A DNA stretch of 64,000 bases from an uncultured Erythrobacter sp. (GTDB lineage Bacteria > Pseudomonadota > Alphaproteobacteria > Sphingomonadales > Sphingomonadaceae), in assembly GCA_947488155.1 (NCBI GenBank), contig CANKYK010000001.1, positions 372,001 to 436,000 of the forward strand. Direction: 5' to 3'. How positions within the stretch are numbered: the stretch's first letter is position 1; the number at the start of each line of letters is the position of its first letter. Positions 18,916-27,864 of this stretch are shown here, piece after piece. Both the position numbers and the translations under genes were made by a program. Under the pieces are notes generated by a model. The model worked only from the letters and a program-made list of their open reading frames with translations, did no database searches and was not told the origin of the DNA.

Positions 18916-19383
18916 ATGGAAAGGTTTGACCTCATAGTTCGGAATAGACTGGTTTGGCTCGGGTTTGGCGTTGCAGCTCTTATGATAGCGGTGATGTGGT
19001 GGCGTGGCTGGTTCATCGAACATGCATTTGGCGCTGAGCGCAATCAGGAGGAGGCAACTCCTCTTAATCCCAACGGCTTTGGAAACGGCAATTTTGATAG
19101 TTTTCGAAGTATCGAAAGCCAAGCTCGGATCAATATTGCCGCAGGGGATCTGCGGCCGTTCATTTCTCACGGTTTTAATGAACCGATTCCGCGTGGATTC
19201 CTTTGCGAATATAACTTCTACGATGATTCTCACAATCTCGGGGTCTTTTCAGATATCGAGGGTGAAACCGAAACAGAACCTGCCATTCCTTGGACCGATG
19301 CGGAGACTTATAACCTCATTCTGTCAAAGGAACCGAAGTTCAAAGAGATCACTAATTGCGTGCCATATTCCTTCGAACGATGA
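18916..19383 (+). CDS. Hypothetical single-pass membrane protein
   Basis: A 155-residue protein I do not recognise. One hydrophobic segment (residues 12-32, LVWLGFGVAALMIAVMWWRG) follows a short charged head, so it is probably anchored in the inner membrane with an outside C-terminal domain of about 120 residues. The domain contains two Cys (LCEYNF and NCVPYSF) and a Gly/Asn-rich patch. GGAG eight bases before the ATG supports the start. It stands alone between IS copy C and the MACPF gene, and its role is unknown. Confidence 0.6.
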   Translation: MERFDLIVRNRLVWLGFGVAALMIAVMWWRGWFIEHAFGAERNQEEATPLNPNGFGNGNFDSFRSIESQARINIAAGDLRPFISHGFNEPIPRGFLCEYNFYDDSHNLGVFSDIEGETETEPAIPWTDAETYNLILSKEPKFKEITNCVPYSFER

Positions 19384-19733
19384 CTTAGTTCGATAGTGAT
19401 CCTTCCGTTTCGGTGACCACGGAGCCTAAAGCAAGCCGTCCTTTCACCCCCATAAGCTGCCCAGGCTTGCTCAACCGCTGCGACCTGTAAGGCGATTGTC
19501 GGCATCTCTCGCTGATCCGCTAAATGCCGACATTTTGCTCATGACCCAAAAGTGGACATCTGCATCGAATTGAGGCTTGATGACGCGTGGAAGGCAAATC
19601 AGGTTCGCAATACAGAGGACATTCATACTAAAAGCGCTTTATGTGAACGCACTATCGTAGAGCATGTGATGCACAGGTCAGAGTCGGGAAATTGATTACT
19701 GAAATTCTACGTACTTGCAGATGGGGGTAAGCG
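19384..19733. other. Intergenic region upstream of the MACPF gene
   Basis: 350 bases. A short minus-strand open frame (19308-19505) overlaps the end of the upstream gene and has no supported start or family. Near 19,530-19,580 there is a GACATTTTGC / GACCCAAAAGTGGACATCTGC segment of a kind that recurs in sphingomonad intergenic DNA, to my recollection. No convincing promoter can be picked out. The last bases give a good ribosome site, GGGGGTAAGCG, before the MACPF start. Confidence 0.4.
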
Positions 19734-21914
19734 ATGAATTGGAAACGCGTGGCACTGGCTCTTGGAGCAACGGCAATCGCAGGTGTGGGGGTCTATGCTG
19801 GCAGCGGATTACTTAATCCATCAAACAACAGCGGGAACGGAAACGAGCCGATCCAACTCGCGGAACCTTCCGAACTCGTGACCGAAGCGATCAGCACGGA
19901 TTGCGGTCTCACTAATGCCAACGACGATACGACCGCCAAGTCTGGCGTGGTCAGCGCTAGCGTAACCCGTGCACGTGTCACGGCCTCTCAAGATGTTGAC
20001 GAAGGCATGGATGTTGCGGCCGCGATCGAAGCGGGCGATTGCCGTTTTCGGCTCGATGGCATTTGGACCGAAGATCTACCTCTTGCGCTCGACACCTCGT
20101 TTGAAGTTGACGGGTTCTCAAGCATGTCTGGCGGTTCGCTTGATCCGTCGCTGCTTCACAGCACATTCGTTACACCGCGGGTGTTGATGATTGAGGCAGA
20201 AGAGGACGCGTCTTTGCTTACGATCAGAGACGCAACCGACCCGCAAAATGTGGTCACGGCCCGCCAGGAAGACGAAACACCTCTCTCGGATGTTTTCACT
20301 GCTAACGGCACGCGCAAAACTTATCTTCTCAACAAAAACCTAAGCTCAGATGTGGTGAATACCAGTTCAATGCGACGGATCGACGTCGATGTCACACGCA
20401 CAGGCCGCGTCCGCCTCCGGATCGAAGGCACGAACTACTATCGTCCGACAACCGACGCGTTTGGCGACAAGGAAACGGCGTCGACCAACGCTTGGATGAT
20501 TGAGCGCAATCTCGACAATCTCGATGCCAGTCTGAAGGGGTATGACGCGTATTCACAGGATCTGTTTCAGCTGAATACGAACAGCAAGGGCCGCGTGTTC
20601 GAGGCCGCCGACCCCGACAAATATACCGTTACCGAAAAACGCACGGTGCCCTTGGGCTTCAAACTTGTTTCCGAGGGCGCGCAGGGCTCAGTAATGAGCT
20701 CAGAATTGATTCGGACTGAGCGCGAATATCAACGCACAGTCACTGTCAGCCTGGGCATGAATGTCGGATTCGAAGGAGAATCTGCTGCAGGCGGCATTGG
20801 TGCCAATTACACTGACAGCAAGACCGAGGGCATGCGTGAAGCAAACGCGCGGTCTATCACCAATGGCTATGGCAGGCACAAGATCTATGCGCTCGTGCTC
20901 GACCAACCTTTTGCCCGGCTGTCAGATGAGTTTGTGGACGCGATCGAAGATGCGAGGCGGTATGGTCGCTATGACGAGCTGATCGAGCGCTTTGGCACTC
21001 ACTATCCCTATGCCGTAACTTATGGCTCCGCTGCCAAGATGTATGCTGAGTTTGAAGAAAGTCAGCTCAATGAATGGCAATCAAAGTCGGAGGATATCAA
21101 TGGTAATGCAGGTCTTGCGATAGGCGGCTTTGGGGCGTCAATATCCGCGGGTCGGTTTGAGGAAAATCGGGAAGCGGATTCCTTGTTGGAGTCGACAGAA
21201 TACAAAGATTTCCTAGCGGTTGGCGGGACAGGAAGCTGGAATCAAGATGGATTTGGTAGCGGTACGCCTTACCCAATTTTGGCCGACATTCGCCCGCTCT
21301 ACCAACTGCTGAATCCGCTTAACTTTCCGGGCGAACCCGAGATTTACACTAAGGTTCGCGAAGAGTTGCGAGTGGCCACAGCAGAATATCTGGCGCAGTT
21401 TGGACAGGACCTGAGCGACAAACGTCCACGCGTAGAAATGACATATGAGATCAAGCCGCTGCGCATATATTGCCGCAATGGCGCCAACGGACTGCCCAAG
21501 GGTTTGGAGACAAATCCTCAGCACCTGATCGATGGATCGGTAAGGCTAGAACTTGGCAATGGCACGCAGATCTTTGGCACCAAGAACAGCGGCACTCGCA
21601 CATGGAGCGATATGAAGATCAATTGCTGGTACGGCGAACCCCGCAGCAAGTCTCTCGATCTTCAACCTATCAGACTGACCGGCACTTATGAGGAAATTAG
21701 CCAAGCAACACTGAATTGGCACGTGAACCTCAAAACGGAACGGGTCACGCTGATACGGAACAACCGTGCCTATGCAAACAAGACAAGCTGGGGTTTCTCG
21801 GTCCCGCCAATCTTCAAGGTTGGCGGAACCCAAGATGTCACCAAAGTGATCAGGAAGCGCTCCGCAAACCTACCGGAACTCCATCTGATCGCCGAAGTAA
21901 AACGGGTCCGCTGA
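19734..21914 (+). CDS. MACPF (membrane attack complex/perforin) domain protein
   Basis: A 726-residue protein. A hydrophobic N-terminal segment (residues 5-27) serves as signal peptide or anchor. Residues 413-424 read YDELIERFGTHY, an exact fit to the MACPF signature (aromatic, six residues, Phe/Tyr, GTH, Phe/Tyr). The signature lies in the middle of the protein, with about 300 residues before it. Glycine-rich segments near 341-360 and 459-474 could be strands or hinges of the pore-forming fold. The C-terminal 170 residues, with paired Cys (IYCRNG and INCWYG), look like a separate beta-rich domain. The family makes membrane pores or uses the fold for adhesion; the target here is unknown. The LamG lipoprotein gene follows after 23 bases. 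Confidence 0.8.
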   Translation: MNWKRVALALGATAIAGVGVYAGSGLLNPSNNSGNGNEPIQLAEPSELVTEAISTDCGLTNANDDTTAKSGVVSASVTRARVTASQDVDEGMDVAAAIEAGDCRFRLDGIWTEDLPLALDTSFEVDGFSSMSGGSLDPSLLHSTFVTPRVLMIEAEEDASLLTIRDATDPQNVVTARQEDETPLSDVFTANGTRKTYLLNKNLSSDVVNTSSMRRIDVDVTRTGRVRLRIEGTNYYRPTTDAFGDKETASTNAWMIERNLDNLDASLKGYDAYSQDLFQLNTNSKGRVFEAADPDKYTVTEKRTVPLGFKLVSEGAQGSVMSSELIRTEREYQRTVTVSLGMNVGFEGESAAGGIGANYTDSKTEGMREANARSITNGYGRHKIYALVLDQPFARLSDEFVDAIEDARRYGRYDELIERFGTHYPYAVTYGSAAKMYAEFEESQLNEWQSKSEDINGNAGLAIGGFGASISAGRFEENREADSLLESTEYKDFLAVGGTGSWNQDGFGSGTPYPILADIRPLYQLLNPLNFPGEPEIYTKVREELRVATAEYLAQFGQDLSDKRPRVEMTYEIKPLRIYCRNGANGLPKGLETNPQHLIDGSVRLELGNGTQIFGTKNSGTRTWSDMKINCWYGEPRSKSLDLQPIRLTGTYEEISQATLNWHVNLKTERVTLIRNNRAYANKTSWGFSVPPIFKVGGTQDVTKVIRKRSANLPELHLIAEVKRVR

Positions 21915-21937
21915 CAAAAGCTATTGGGGGTAGACAT

Positions 21938-22630
21938 ATGCAAATTCGAAGAAGGATGATGACTGGTGCGGTGATGTGCCTGGCGCTCGTTATTCTGCCC
22001 GCATGCAGCGGCGGAGTCGAAAGTGAGACCGTTGCCGCAGAAGGTTATGCACTCGACATGTTAACGCTCGATGGCACGGAAACGCTGGCGTTCGAACCGG
22101 ATGACCGGCTTGCCCCTGCTGAGCAATCGACCATTGAATTCTGGGTTAAGCCTGGCTGGCAAGACGCACCTGACTTTGATCCAGTCGTGCTGTCCAATGC
22201 TGGCGAAGAAGGCGCATCTTATCTCGTCGCAATACAACGTGAGCGCGATGGGCTGGCGGTCACATCAGGCGAGCAAACTGACGTCGTACCATTCGATTTC
22301 AGTGATGGAGAGGCCCACCATGTGGCACTGATCGATCTGGGCGGCCCCGCGGTGGTGCTGGTTGATGGCGAGCTGGCAGGTGAGCTTGATCTAACGCTCC
22401 AGGCCCTTCCTAGCGAAGGGTTTTACATTGGTTCAGCCTACGGCGAGGAGGACGGGTTTGTTGGCGCAATCGGTGGCATACGGATTTGGGATGTTGCCGT
22501 CACGGCGGACGATTTGATGAAGTATCGGCTCAAGGACGTGCTCGATACCAGCGACCCGCACCCTGATCTCGAATACCTTACAATGATCAGCAATTTTGTT
22601 GATCAGGATATCGTTGTGGTAGATCACTAA
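21938..22630 (+). CDS. LamG/concanavalin-fold lipoprotein
   Basis: A 230-residue protein. The signal ends in the lipobox LPAC (Cys about residue 21), giving a lipid anchor. The mature part is one laminin-G-like jelly roll: TIEFWVKPGW, LAVTSG, HHVALIDLGGPAVVLVDGE, YIGSAYG and GAIGGIRIWDVAVTADDL are the usual strand motifs. Such domains bind sugars or proteins. The ATG at 21938 has GGGGG seven bases upstream, the same leader style as the MACPF gene 23 bases before it. It is probably an envelope partner of the MACPF protein (tether, chaperone or self-protection), by inference. A strong hairpin terminator follows. Confidence 0.8.
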   Translation: MQIRRRMMTGAVMCLALVILPACSGGVESETVAAEGYALDMLTLDGTETLAFEPDDRLAPAEQSTIEFWVKPGWQDAPDFDPVVLSNAGEEGASYLVAIQRERDGLAVTSGEQTDVVPFDFSDGEAHHVALIDLGGPAVVLVDGELAGELDLTLQALPSEGFYIGSAYGEEDGFVGAIGGIRIWDVAVTADDLMKYRLKDVLDTSDPHPDLEYLTMISNFVDQDIVVVDH

Positions 22631-22658
22631 GCTCCCACTTACATCACACCAAAGAAAC

Positions 22659-22692
22659 GGGCCCCGCAGTGTGAACTGCGAGGCCCTTTTTC
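22659..22692 (+). terminator. Rho-independent terminator of the MACPF-LamG unit
   Basis: The stem GGGCC-CCGCAGT pairs with ACTGCGA-GGCCC (one mismatch) around a GTGA loop, followed by CTTTTTC. It ends the plus-strand unit 28 bases after the lipoprotein stop. Confidence 0.85.
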
Positions 22693-22710
22693 TACGTCCA
22701 ATAGGACCTA

Positions 22711-23208
22711 TTAGGGGCGTTGCCCAACTTTCCCATTGGGGAGACGGACTAGCCGCTGAAGCTCTGCACTTGGGCGCTGCTGATCACGGAAAGTGACCTT
22801 GCGCGGCGCTGCTTTGGGCTTTCCCGAAAACAGGCTGCTGAACCAATTGCCGATCCGAGTCAGAATGCCTGGCTTCGAGACATTATTGATAGCCTTGGCA
22901 GGCTTTCCTTTACCCATCTGCCGAGTTGAAGATGTCTTGCTGATGCTACGCTTCGCGCTCTTATAGGCCACAATGTTACGTGCACCTTCATTGCGAGCTC
23001 GCTGATTGAGCACAGATGCGGCGGTGCGGGCCGGAGCGCGCTTAGTGGTTTTTTTGGAATACTTGCTCGCGCCTGGACGAGTCTTGCTTGCGCTCGACGC
23101 CGTTGTCTTCGCGCCCTTGCCCTGCGCTTCGGCAGCTACTGGTACGAAACTTATCGCCAATGCGCCTGAAATCGTTGCTGCAGTTATCATCGTCGCAATC
23201 TTAGCCAT
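22711..23208 (-). CDS. Hypothetical secreted basic protein
   Basis: About 165 residues with a signal peptide (MAKIATMITAATISGALAI, cleavage after VAAEAQ). The mature part is rich in Lys, Arg, Ser and Ala, with no globular motif I recognise. It resembles low-complexity, nucleic-acid- or wall-binding secreted proteins in composition only. I start it at ATG 23208, preceded by AGGGGTAGGATC; a longer in-frame start 21 codons upstream would place charged residues before the signal. It converges with the MACPF unit, and the shared terminator hairpin at 22659-22692 may serve both directions. Confidence 0.6.
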   Translation of the reverse strand: MAKIATMITAATISGALAISFVPVAAEAQGKGAKTTASSASKTRPGASKYSKKTTKRAPARTAASVLNQRARNEGARNIVAYKSAKRSISKTSSTRQMGKGKPAKAINNVSKPGILTRIGNWFSSLFSGKPKAAPRKVTFRDQQRPSAELQRLVRLPNGKVGQRP

Positions 23209-23369
23209 GATCCTACCCCTATCATAAAATGAAGCACCTTGGCTTCTTTGTTCGTGCGACCGAATCTGCATTTAACTGGGTCAACATGTACCGAACGCTT
23301 ACCCAATGCAAAGGCGAAGTTCATGTTTAGCGCCTAAAAAATGAACAATGGAGCTTCGCCGAGCTGTTA

Positions 23370-23540
23370 CGATGGCGCCGTCACTTGGAGGGGAACTCCT
23401 CTCCGCAAGATATAGAGCACCCTATCCCTTCCTCCTATCAAGTCATGAGGATGTGCCTCTTGGCTAGGACCCCAGAGCAGTCAAATTTTTGCAAGTTTGT
23501 CCGCCGATGAGCTGGCGTTCCAAGCTGATTGCGGGCTGTC
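23370..23540. repeat. Strongly decayed IS6 fragment
   Basis: The stretch follows the left end of IS copy C piece by piece: GGCGCCGTCA ... AACTCCTCTCCGC, ATAGAGCACCCTATCC, CAAGTCATGAGG, TTGCAAGTTTGTCCGCCGATGAGCTGGCG. In copy C these are GGCGCTGTCA, AACTCGTCTCCGC, ATAGGGTGCCCTACC, CAAACCATGAGG, TTGTAAGTCTGTCTATCGGTGAGGTGGCG. About 170 bases of the IS 3' end remain; the rest is gone. It explains most of the 500-base gap before the regulator gene. Confidence 0.65.
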
Positions 23541-23667
23541 ATTCTAAAGCGGACCGTCAACTAACGACCCAAAATCGGTCACAAAACCGCTCAGGCCTGT
23601 CACGGCGAGAAATTGATGGGCCAAACTGCTGACAACCGATGTCCGCGTGGACTTTTTGAGGTTAAAA

Positions 23668-23682
23668 TACTACTTAGTAGTA
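23668..23682. promoter_or_regulatory. Palindrome upstream of the MalT-like regulator
   Basis: TACTACT-T-AGTAGTA: perfect 7-base arms around one base, 23 bases before the start codon at 23706. Its core CTACTTAGTAG recurs as the complement CTACTAAGTAG at 26207-26217, ahead of the hydantoinase gene. It is a likely operator. Confidence 0.65.
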
Positions 23683-23705
23683 GCTCGAGATTTGAGGGGT
23701 TTCTG

Positions 23706-26153
23706 ATGCTTAAAACAGTTGATCGCATCAGAGGTCGAATTGATAATGATCGTCCGATCATCGTCTTCTGCGCGCCCCCTGGATTCGGGAAACGAAAATT
23801 GCTTGGTGCGCTGTGGAATGAAGCTCAGGCTGACGGAAGTTCGCTGTTCTTCGACCGTCTCAATCATATCAACGATCCCCGAGCAGCTGCGAATTCGATC
23901 ATTGAGCGACCTGAAATATCCGCTATCTTTGTCAGCGATGTTGCGGATGCTGACAAAGAGTACTTTAGCCTAGCTCTGGACCGGCTGGTTCGAACGAAAT
24001 CCAGTCAGCGACTCTTTATCGCAATGGACGAGCCCTCGATTTTAGATTTAGGAAGATTGCGCACTGCCGGTCATGTGGAATGGTTTGGATCTGACTTCTT
24101 AGCGCTCACCGATCTAGAGCGGAGGGAGCTGTTTACAAAAATTAGTGGCGTTATGGATCGCAATCGGCTCACTGAGATTGTAGGTCATTGGCCGATTGCC
24201 GCTGAAATGTTGATCGACTGGGCTCTTCGGTCAAGTGAATTGGCGCGCAGCTTTCAAGACCACGAAATTCTGTATGAAACAGGCCTATTTGAGTTCATTA
24301 AAACTCAGATCTGGGCGCTTCTCAGCGAGAGAGAGCGTGAAGCGCTGGGTCGCACTGCATTGTTGTCCCAACCGAGCCAGATTTTGTTGAGGAACGCAGA
24401 ATGCCATGACCGAGTAATAACGAACCTGGCGATCAAACTCGGCGGATTGGTTGGACAATCGGATGACGTGATTTGGCTGAGTCCGGCGCTGAAGTTGTTC
24501 GTTCGTGAGAACGCACAGCTGGAAGATCCACAAGCCCAGGTTCGCACAATGATCGAGCTGGTAGACTGTTGCTCAATACATGGAAATTTGAGCGATGCAG
24601 CGAGACTGGCAGCAGCCGCGGGCCAGCCAGACAGGATTGCACAAATTGCGGAGCAGCACGGAGCCTTGCTTATTTGGGTGCACTGCGGCTTTTCAGATCT
24701 ACAATCCTTGGTTGAAAACGCCGGCACCGACGTGATTTCAAGGTCTCCAGCCCTGAGAATGATGCGGTGCATAGTCGACCTCAAACTTGGACAGATTGGT
24801 CGTGCGGAAGTGGAGCTTCAACAGCTTGCATCAGACCCGAGCGTTGCGGACACGATGAGGACGGAAATCGAAATCATTCGTGTGACGCTTTTGGTGTATG
24901 GTTGCTCGCTTGCTCGCCAGCATGACATTGAGTTACTGGCTGATTTGCTCGCTCAACAATCTACCGAACCGGCTTGGCAATCATTTCTCGCAACCCTTAG
25001 CTGTATTCTGAACTCACAACGAGCGAGGTTCAAGACCGCCAACGCCAGCCTGATTGAAGCAAGGCGGGAGGCGGAGAGGGCTGGATCGCGGTACAACATA
25101 ATGTTCCTCTTTCTCCACGAGGCAGGCATCCAAATTGCGCAAGGCGCTATGGTGCAGGCTCGCTCTGCCATCTCCGCCGCCCGCAAGATATGGCGCGAAG
25201 AGTTTGCGTCCGACTTTGGCGTAGAAACAGTGATCGCAGCGCTCAGTTCAAAGGTTGAATTTGAAACTGGCCGCCTAACAAGTGCGCGCAATTCACTGCG
25301 AAAATCAGCCAATCGATTGCCTGATGGAGAAGCGTGGTTCGACATCTACTACGCGGCGTATGAGCCGATGGCGCGTATTCTCTTGCGCGAACAAGGTCTG
25401 TCAAAGGCTATCGAATTCCTCGAAACGGAAAAGGCAAAACTCGATGCACGAGGATTAGGCCGAGTAGGTCGCCTATTGAAGGGGCTTGGGGCTTGTCTCG
25501 AAGGTGAAGCGCGCCTTCTTGGCCATCAATTTGCCGAGAGTATGGACAATAGCTTCTTGGTAAATGAAGATGTCTGGAGCTGGCAGGAACGCGAAACCTA
25601 CAATCTTGCGACAGCATATAGCCACCATATGTCGGGTCGTTCGGAAGAAGCGATTGCCCTCCTTCATTCGGCCAGCAAAGCAGCGATCGAGCAGTCACTC
25701 ACTCATTCGCATTTCCGTTATTCGTTGACGCTTTTCCTCCTCTGCCATCGCTGCAATCAGCGGAGAGATGCATTGACCCACCTGGAGAGCATACTTGTAT
25801 TGGCGAGCAACACTGGAATGCGGCTGGTTGCGCAAGATGTGGTCGGCCCCATCATTCCTGAATACAGCGAAGAATCAATTGCTACAGGCACACTGAACAA
25901 GAGCCAGCTCAAGATTTTGACCGAGATCGGAACGGAACGGAAAGACATTCGCTCGCCCAATGGCAAACTTAGTAAGCGTGAAATGGATATCGTTACAGCG
26001 CTTTCTGAAGGTGATTCAGACAAAGAAATCGCTCGATACCTTGGCATTAGTGATCACGGTGTCCGCTATCACCTGAAAAATATTTTCCGAAAACTCGGGG
26101 TGCATGACCGCCTTGCGGCGGTGCTTTCTGCGAAGCAAAAGGGGTGGATATAG
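23706..26153 (+). CDS. MalT-like LuxR-family regulator (LAL type)
   Basis: About 815 residues. An N-terminal nucleotide-binding region opens with IVFCAPPGFGKRKLL near residue 20. It is followed by a long helical-repeat region (about 250-720) and a C-terminal LuxR helix-turn-helix (LSKREMDIVTALSEGDSDKE, then GVRYHLKNIFRKLGV). The Walker A has Arg where Ser/Thr is expected after GK, so ATP binding may be weak or lost. I start at ATG 23706, with GAGGGG seven bases upstream; an earlier in-frame ATG at 23613 would put the palindrome inside the gene. It probably controls itself and the hydantoinase/DUF917/TonB unit through the shared palindrome. Confidence 0.85.
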   Translation: MLKTVDRIRGRIDNDRPIIVFCAPPGFGKRKLLGALWNEAQADGSSLFFDRLNHINDPRAAANSIIERPEISAIFVSDVADADKEYFSLALDRLVRTKSSQRLFIAMDEPSILDLGRLRTAGHVEWFGSDFLALTDLERRELFTKISGVMDRNRLTEIVGHWPIAAEMLIDWALRSSELARSFQDHEILYETGLFEFIKTQIWALLSEREREALGRTALLSQPSQILLRNAECHDRVITNLAIKLGGLVGQSDDVIWLSPALKLFVRENAQLEDPQAQVRTMIELVDCCSIHGNLSDAARLAAAAGQPDRIAQIAEQHGALLIWVHCGFSDLQSLVENAGTDVISRSPALRMMRCIVDLKLGQIGRAEVELQQLASDPSVADTMRTEIEIIRVTLLVYGCSLARQHDIELLADLLAQQSTEPAWQSFLATLSCILNSQRARFKTANASLIEARREAERAGSRYNIMFLFLHEAGIQIAQGAMVQARSAISAARKIWREEFASDFGVETVIAALSSKVEFETGRLTSARNSLRKSANRLPDGEAWFDIYYAAYEPMARILLREQGLSKAIEFLETEKAKLDARGLGRVGRLLKGLGACLEGEARLLGHQFAESMDNSFLVNEDVWSWQERETYNLATAYSHHMSGRSEEAIALLHSASKAAIEQSLTHSHFRYSLTLFLLCHRCNQRRDALTHLESILVLASNTGMRLVAQDVVGPIIPEYSEESIATGTLNKSQLKILTEIGTERKDIRSPNGKLSKREMDIVTALSEGDSDKEIARYLGISDHGVRYHLKNIFRKLGVHDRLAAVLSAKQKGWI

Positions 26154-26206
26154 ATCGCTTGAGCTACCAATTTGAGTAGTCCTGCATATACAGGTTCAGA
26201 GCATGA

Positions 26207-26217
26207 CTACTAAGTAG
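26207..26217. promoter_or_regulatory. Second copy of the regulator palindrome
   Basis: CTACTAAGTAG, the exact complement of the palindrome core before the MalT-like gene, 82 bases before the hydantoinase start. A related partial repeat, CCTACTCCCTACTAC, follows at 26224-26238. Confidence 0.62.
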
Positions 26218-26298
26218 GTTGAGCCTACTCCCTACTACGTTGGTTGTGTTTCTCTCTGCACGCCGCATTCTCCCAGCGGCAAAGGTGGGAGATGAGGA

Positions 26299-27864
26299 TT
26301 GCGCATTGGCGTAGATGTAGGGGGCACGAACACCGACGCGGTTCTTGTTGGCCCGTCGGGGGTCGTCGCATCGATCAAAGTGCGCACAAGCAGCGACGTC
26401 GGTAGCGGTATCGTTGATGCAATCCGTTCACTGCTATCACAACAGGCTTCGTCACCGGAAGATATCTCCGCGGTGATGATTGGCACGACGCATTTCACGA
26501 ACGCTTTCATTCAACGGCGCGAGCTGGCCAAGGTGTGCTGCATCCGGCTCGGACTGCCAGCATCGCGTGGAATACCTCCGTTTTCGGGATGGCCTGATGA
26601 TGTGCGTCAATCAGTCTTCGCTGGCGGCGAGCTTGTTCGTGGCGGTTACGAATTTGATGGACGACTGATTGCCCCACTAGACGAAGCAGAGGTTGGCCGG
26701 ATCGCGAGATCGGCAGCGCTCGACGGCATCACGCAAATCGCGGTTTCTGGGATCTTTAGCCAACTCAATGATGCGCAAGAAAGGCGGGCGGCGGAGATCA
26801 TTCGAGATGCAGAACCACGGCTTGAGGTTTCTCTTTCTTCCGAACTTGGGCGCACGGGGCTTATAGAGCGAGAGAACGCCGCGATCATGAATGCAAGTCT
26901 ACGGCCATTGGCAAAGAAGGTAGCCAATGCGTTCGCAGATGCCCTTTCGACGCTCGGGCTTACTTGCCCTTATTACGTTAGCCAGAATGATGGCACCCTA
27001 ATGGATGCCAAGCAGATGCGGCACTATCCGGTGCTTACGTTTGCCGCGGGACCAACCAACAGCTTACGCGGCGCCGCTTGGCTTACGGGCATCAAGGACG
27101 GGATCGTAGTAGATATCGGAGGTACGACTTCCGATGTCGGAGTTCTGGTTAGCAATTTTCCTCGCCAATCGAGCATTCATGTGGACGTCGGCGGCGTTCG
27201 CACCAATTTTCGGATGCCTGACGTCCTCTCGGTTGGTCTAGGGGGTGGGTCGCGAGTGCGCCTCACCGACGGCAAGATCACGATAGGCCCGGACTCTGTT
27301 GGTTTCGCTCTTACCGAAGAAGCGCTCATTTTTGGTGGAGACCAGCTCACAACCAGCGACCTTGCGGTTGCTGGGGGGTGGGTTGAATTTGGCGATCCTT
27401 CCCTTCTCGCTGACCTAGATCTGCAAGTGGTTTCAGGTGGCGCAGAGGGCATTCAGCAGATCATCGCCACTGCGATCGACAAGGTTAAAACGAACCCTGA
27501 TCCAGTTCCGATGATCCTCGTCGGTGGCGGTAGTATTCTCGTCAATGAAAAGCCCGCGGGCGTCTCCGAGATGCTGCGGCCTGATCATGCCGGAGTTGCC
27601 AACGCAATTGGAGCTGCAATCGGCCAAGTTAGCGGTGAAATCGACCGGATATTCACCATCGAAACTGAGGAAGATCGGGAAAAGGCGCTTGAGCAAGCCC
27701 GCGGCGAAGCAATCGATAAGGCAGTAGAGGCGGGCGCATCAGAAACGTCAGTCGAGATCACCGATCTGGAGACTTTCCCACTTCAATACTTGCCCGGAGG
27801 CGCAACTCGTATCGTGTGCCGCGCGGTCGGCAATCTTGAAAGCAAGGAGCTGGAGTATGATTGA
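26299..27864 (+). CDS. Hydantoinase/oxoprolinase-family protein (HyuA-like)
   Basis: 521 residues of the ATP-dependent hydantoinase A / oxoprolinase fold. The N-terminal phosphate loop RIGVDVGGTNTDAVLV starts at residue 2. The second domain carries GIVVDIGGTTSDVGVL, and DVLSVGLGGGSRVR is typical of the family. Members open cyclic amides such as hydantoins or 5-oxoproline with ATP. The start is TTG at 26299, with GGGAG and GAGG just upstream. It overlaps the DUF917 gene by eight bases, an arrangement often seen for this pair. The true substrate is unknown. Confidence 0.85.
   Translation: MRIGVDVGGTNTDAVLVGPSGVVASIKVRTSSDVGSGIVDAIRSLLSQQASSPEDISAVMIGTTHFTNAFIQRRELAKVCCIRLGLPASRGIPPFSGWPDDVRQSVFAGGELVRGGYEFDGRLIAPLDEAEVGRIARSAALDGITQIAVSGIFSQLNDAQERRAAEIIRDAEPRLEVSLSSELGRTGLIERENAAIMNASLRPLAKKVANAFADALSTLGLTCPYYVSQNDGTLMDAKQMRHYPVLTFAAGPTNSLRGAAWLTGIKDGIVVDIGGTTSDVGVLVSNFPRQSSIHVDVGGVRTNFRMPDVLSVGLGGGSRVRLTDGKITIGPDSVGFALTEEALIFGGDQLTTSDLAVAGGWVEFGDPSLLADLDLQVVSGGAEGIQQIIATAIDKVKTNPDPVPMILVGGGSILVNEKPAGVSEMLRPDHAGVANAIGAAIGQVSGEIDRIFTIETEEDREKALEQARGEAIDKAVEAGASETSVEITDLETFPLQYLPGGATRIVCRAVGNLESKELEYD

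Noticed and set aside
19308..19505. Minus-strand 65-codon frame after the hypothetical membrane protein
   Set aside because: It overlaps the end of a gene with a better ribosome site, and no family or second line of support was found.
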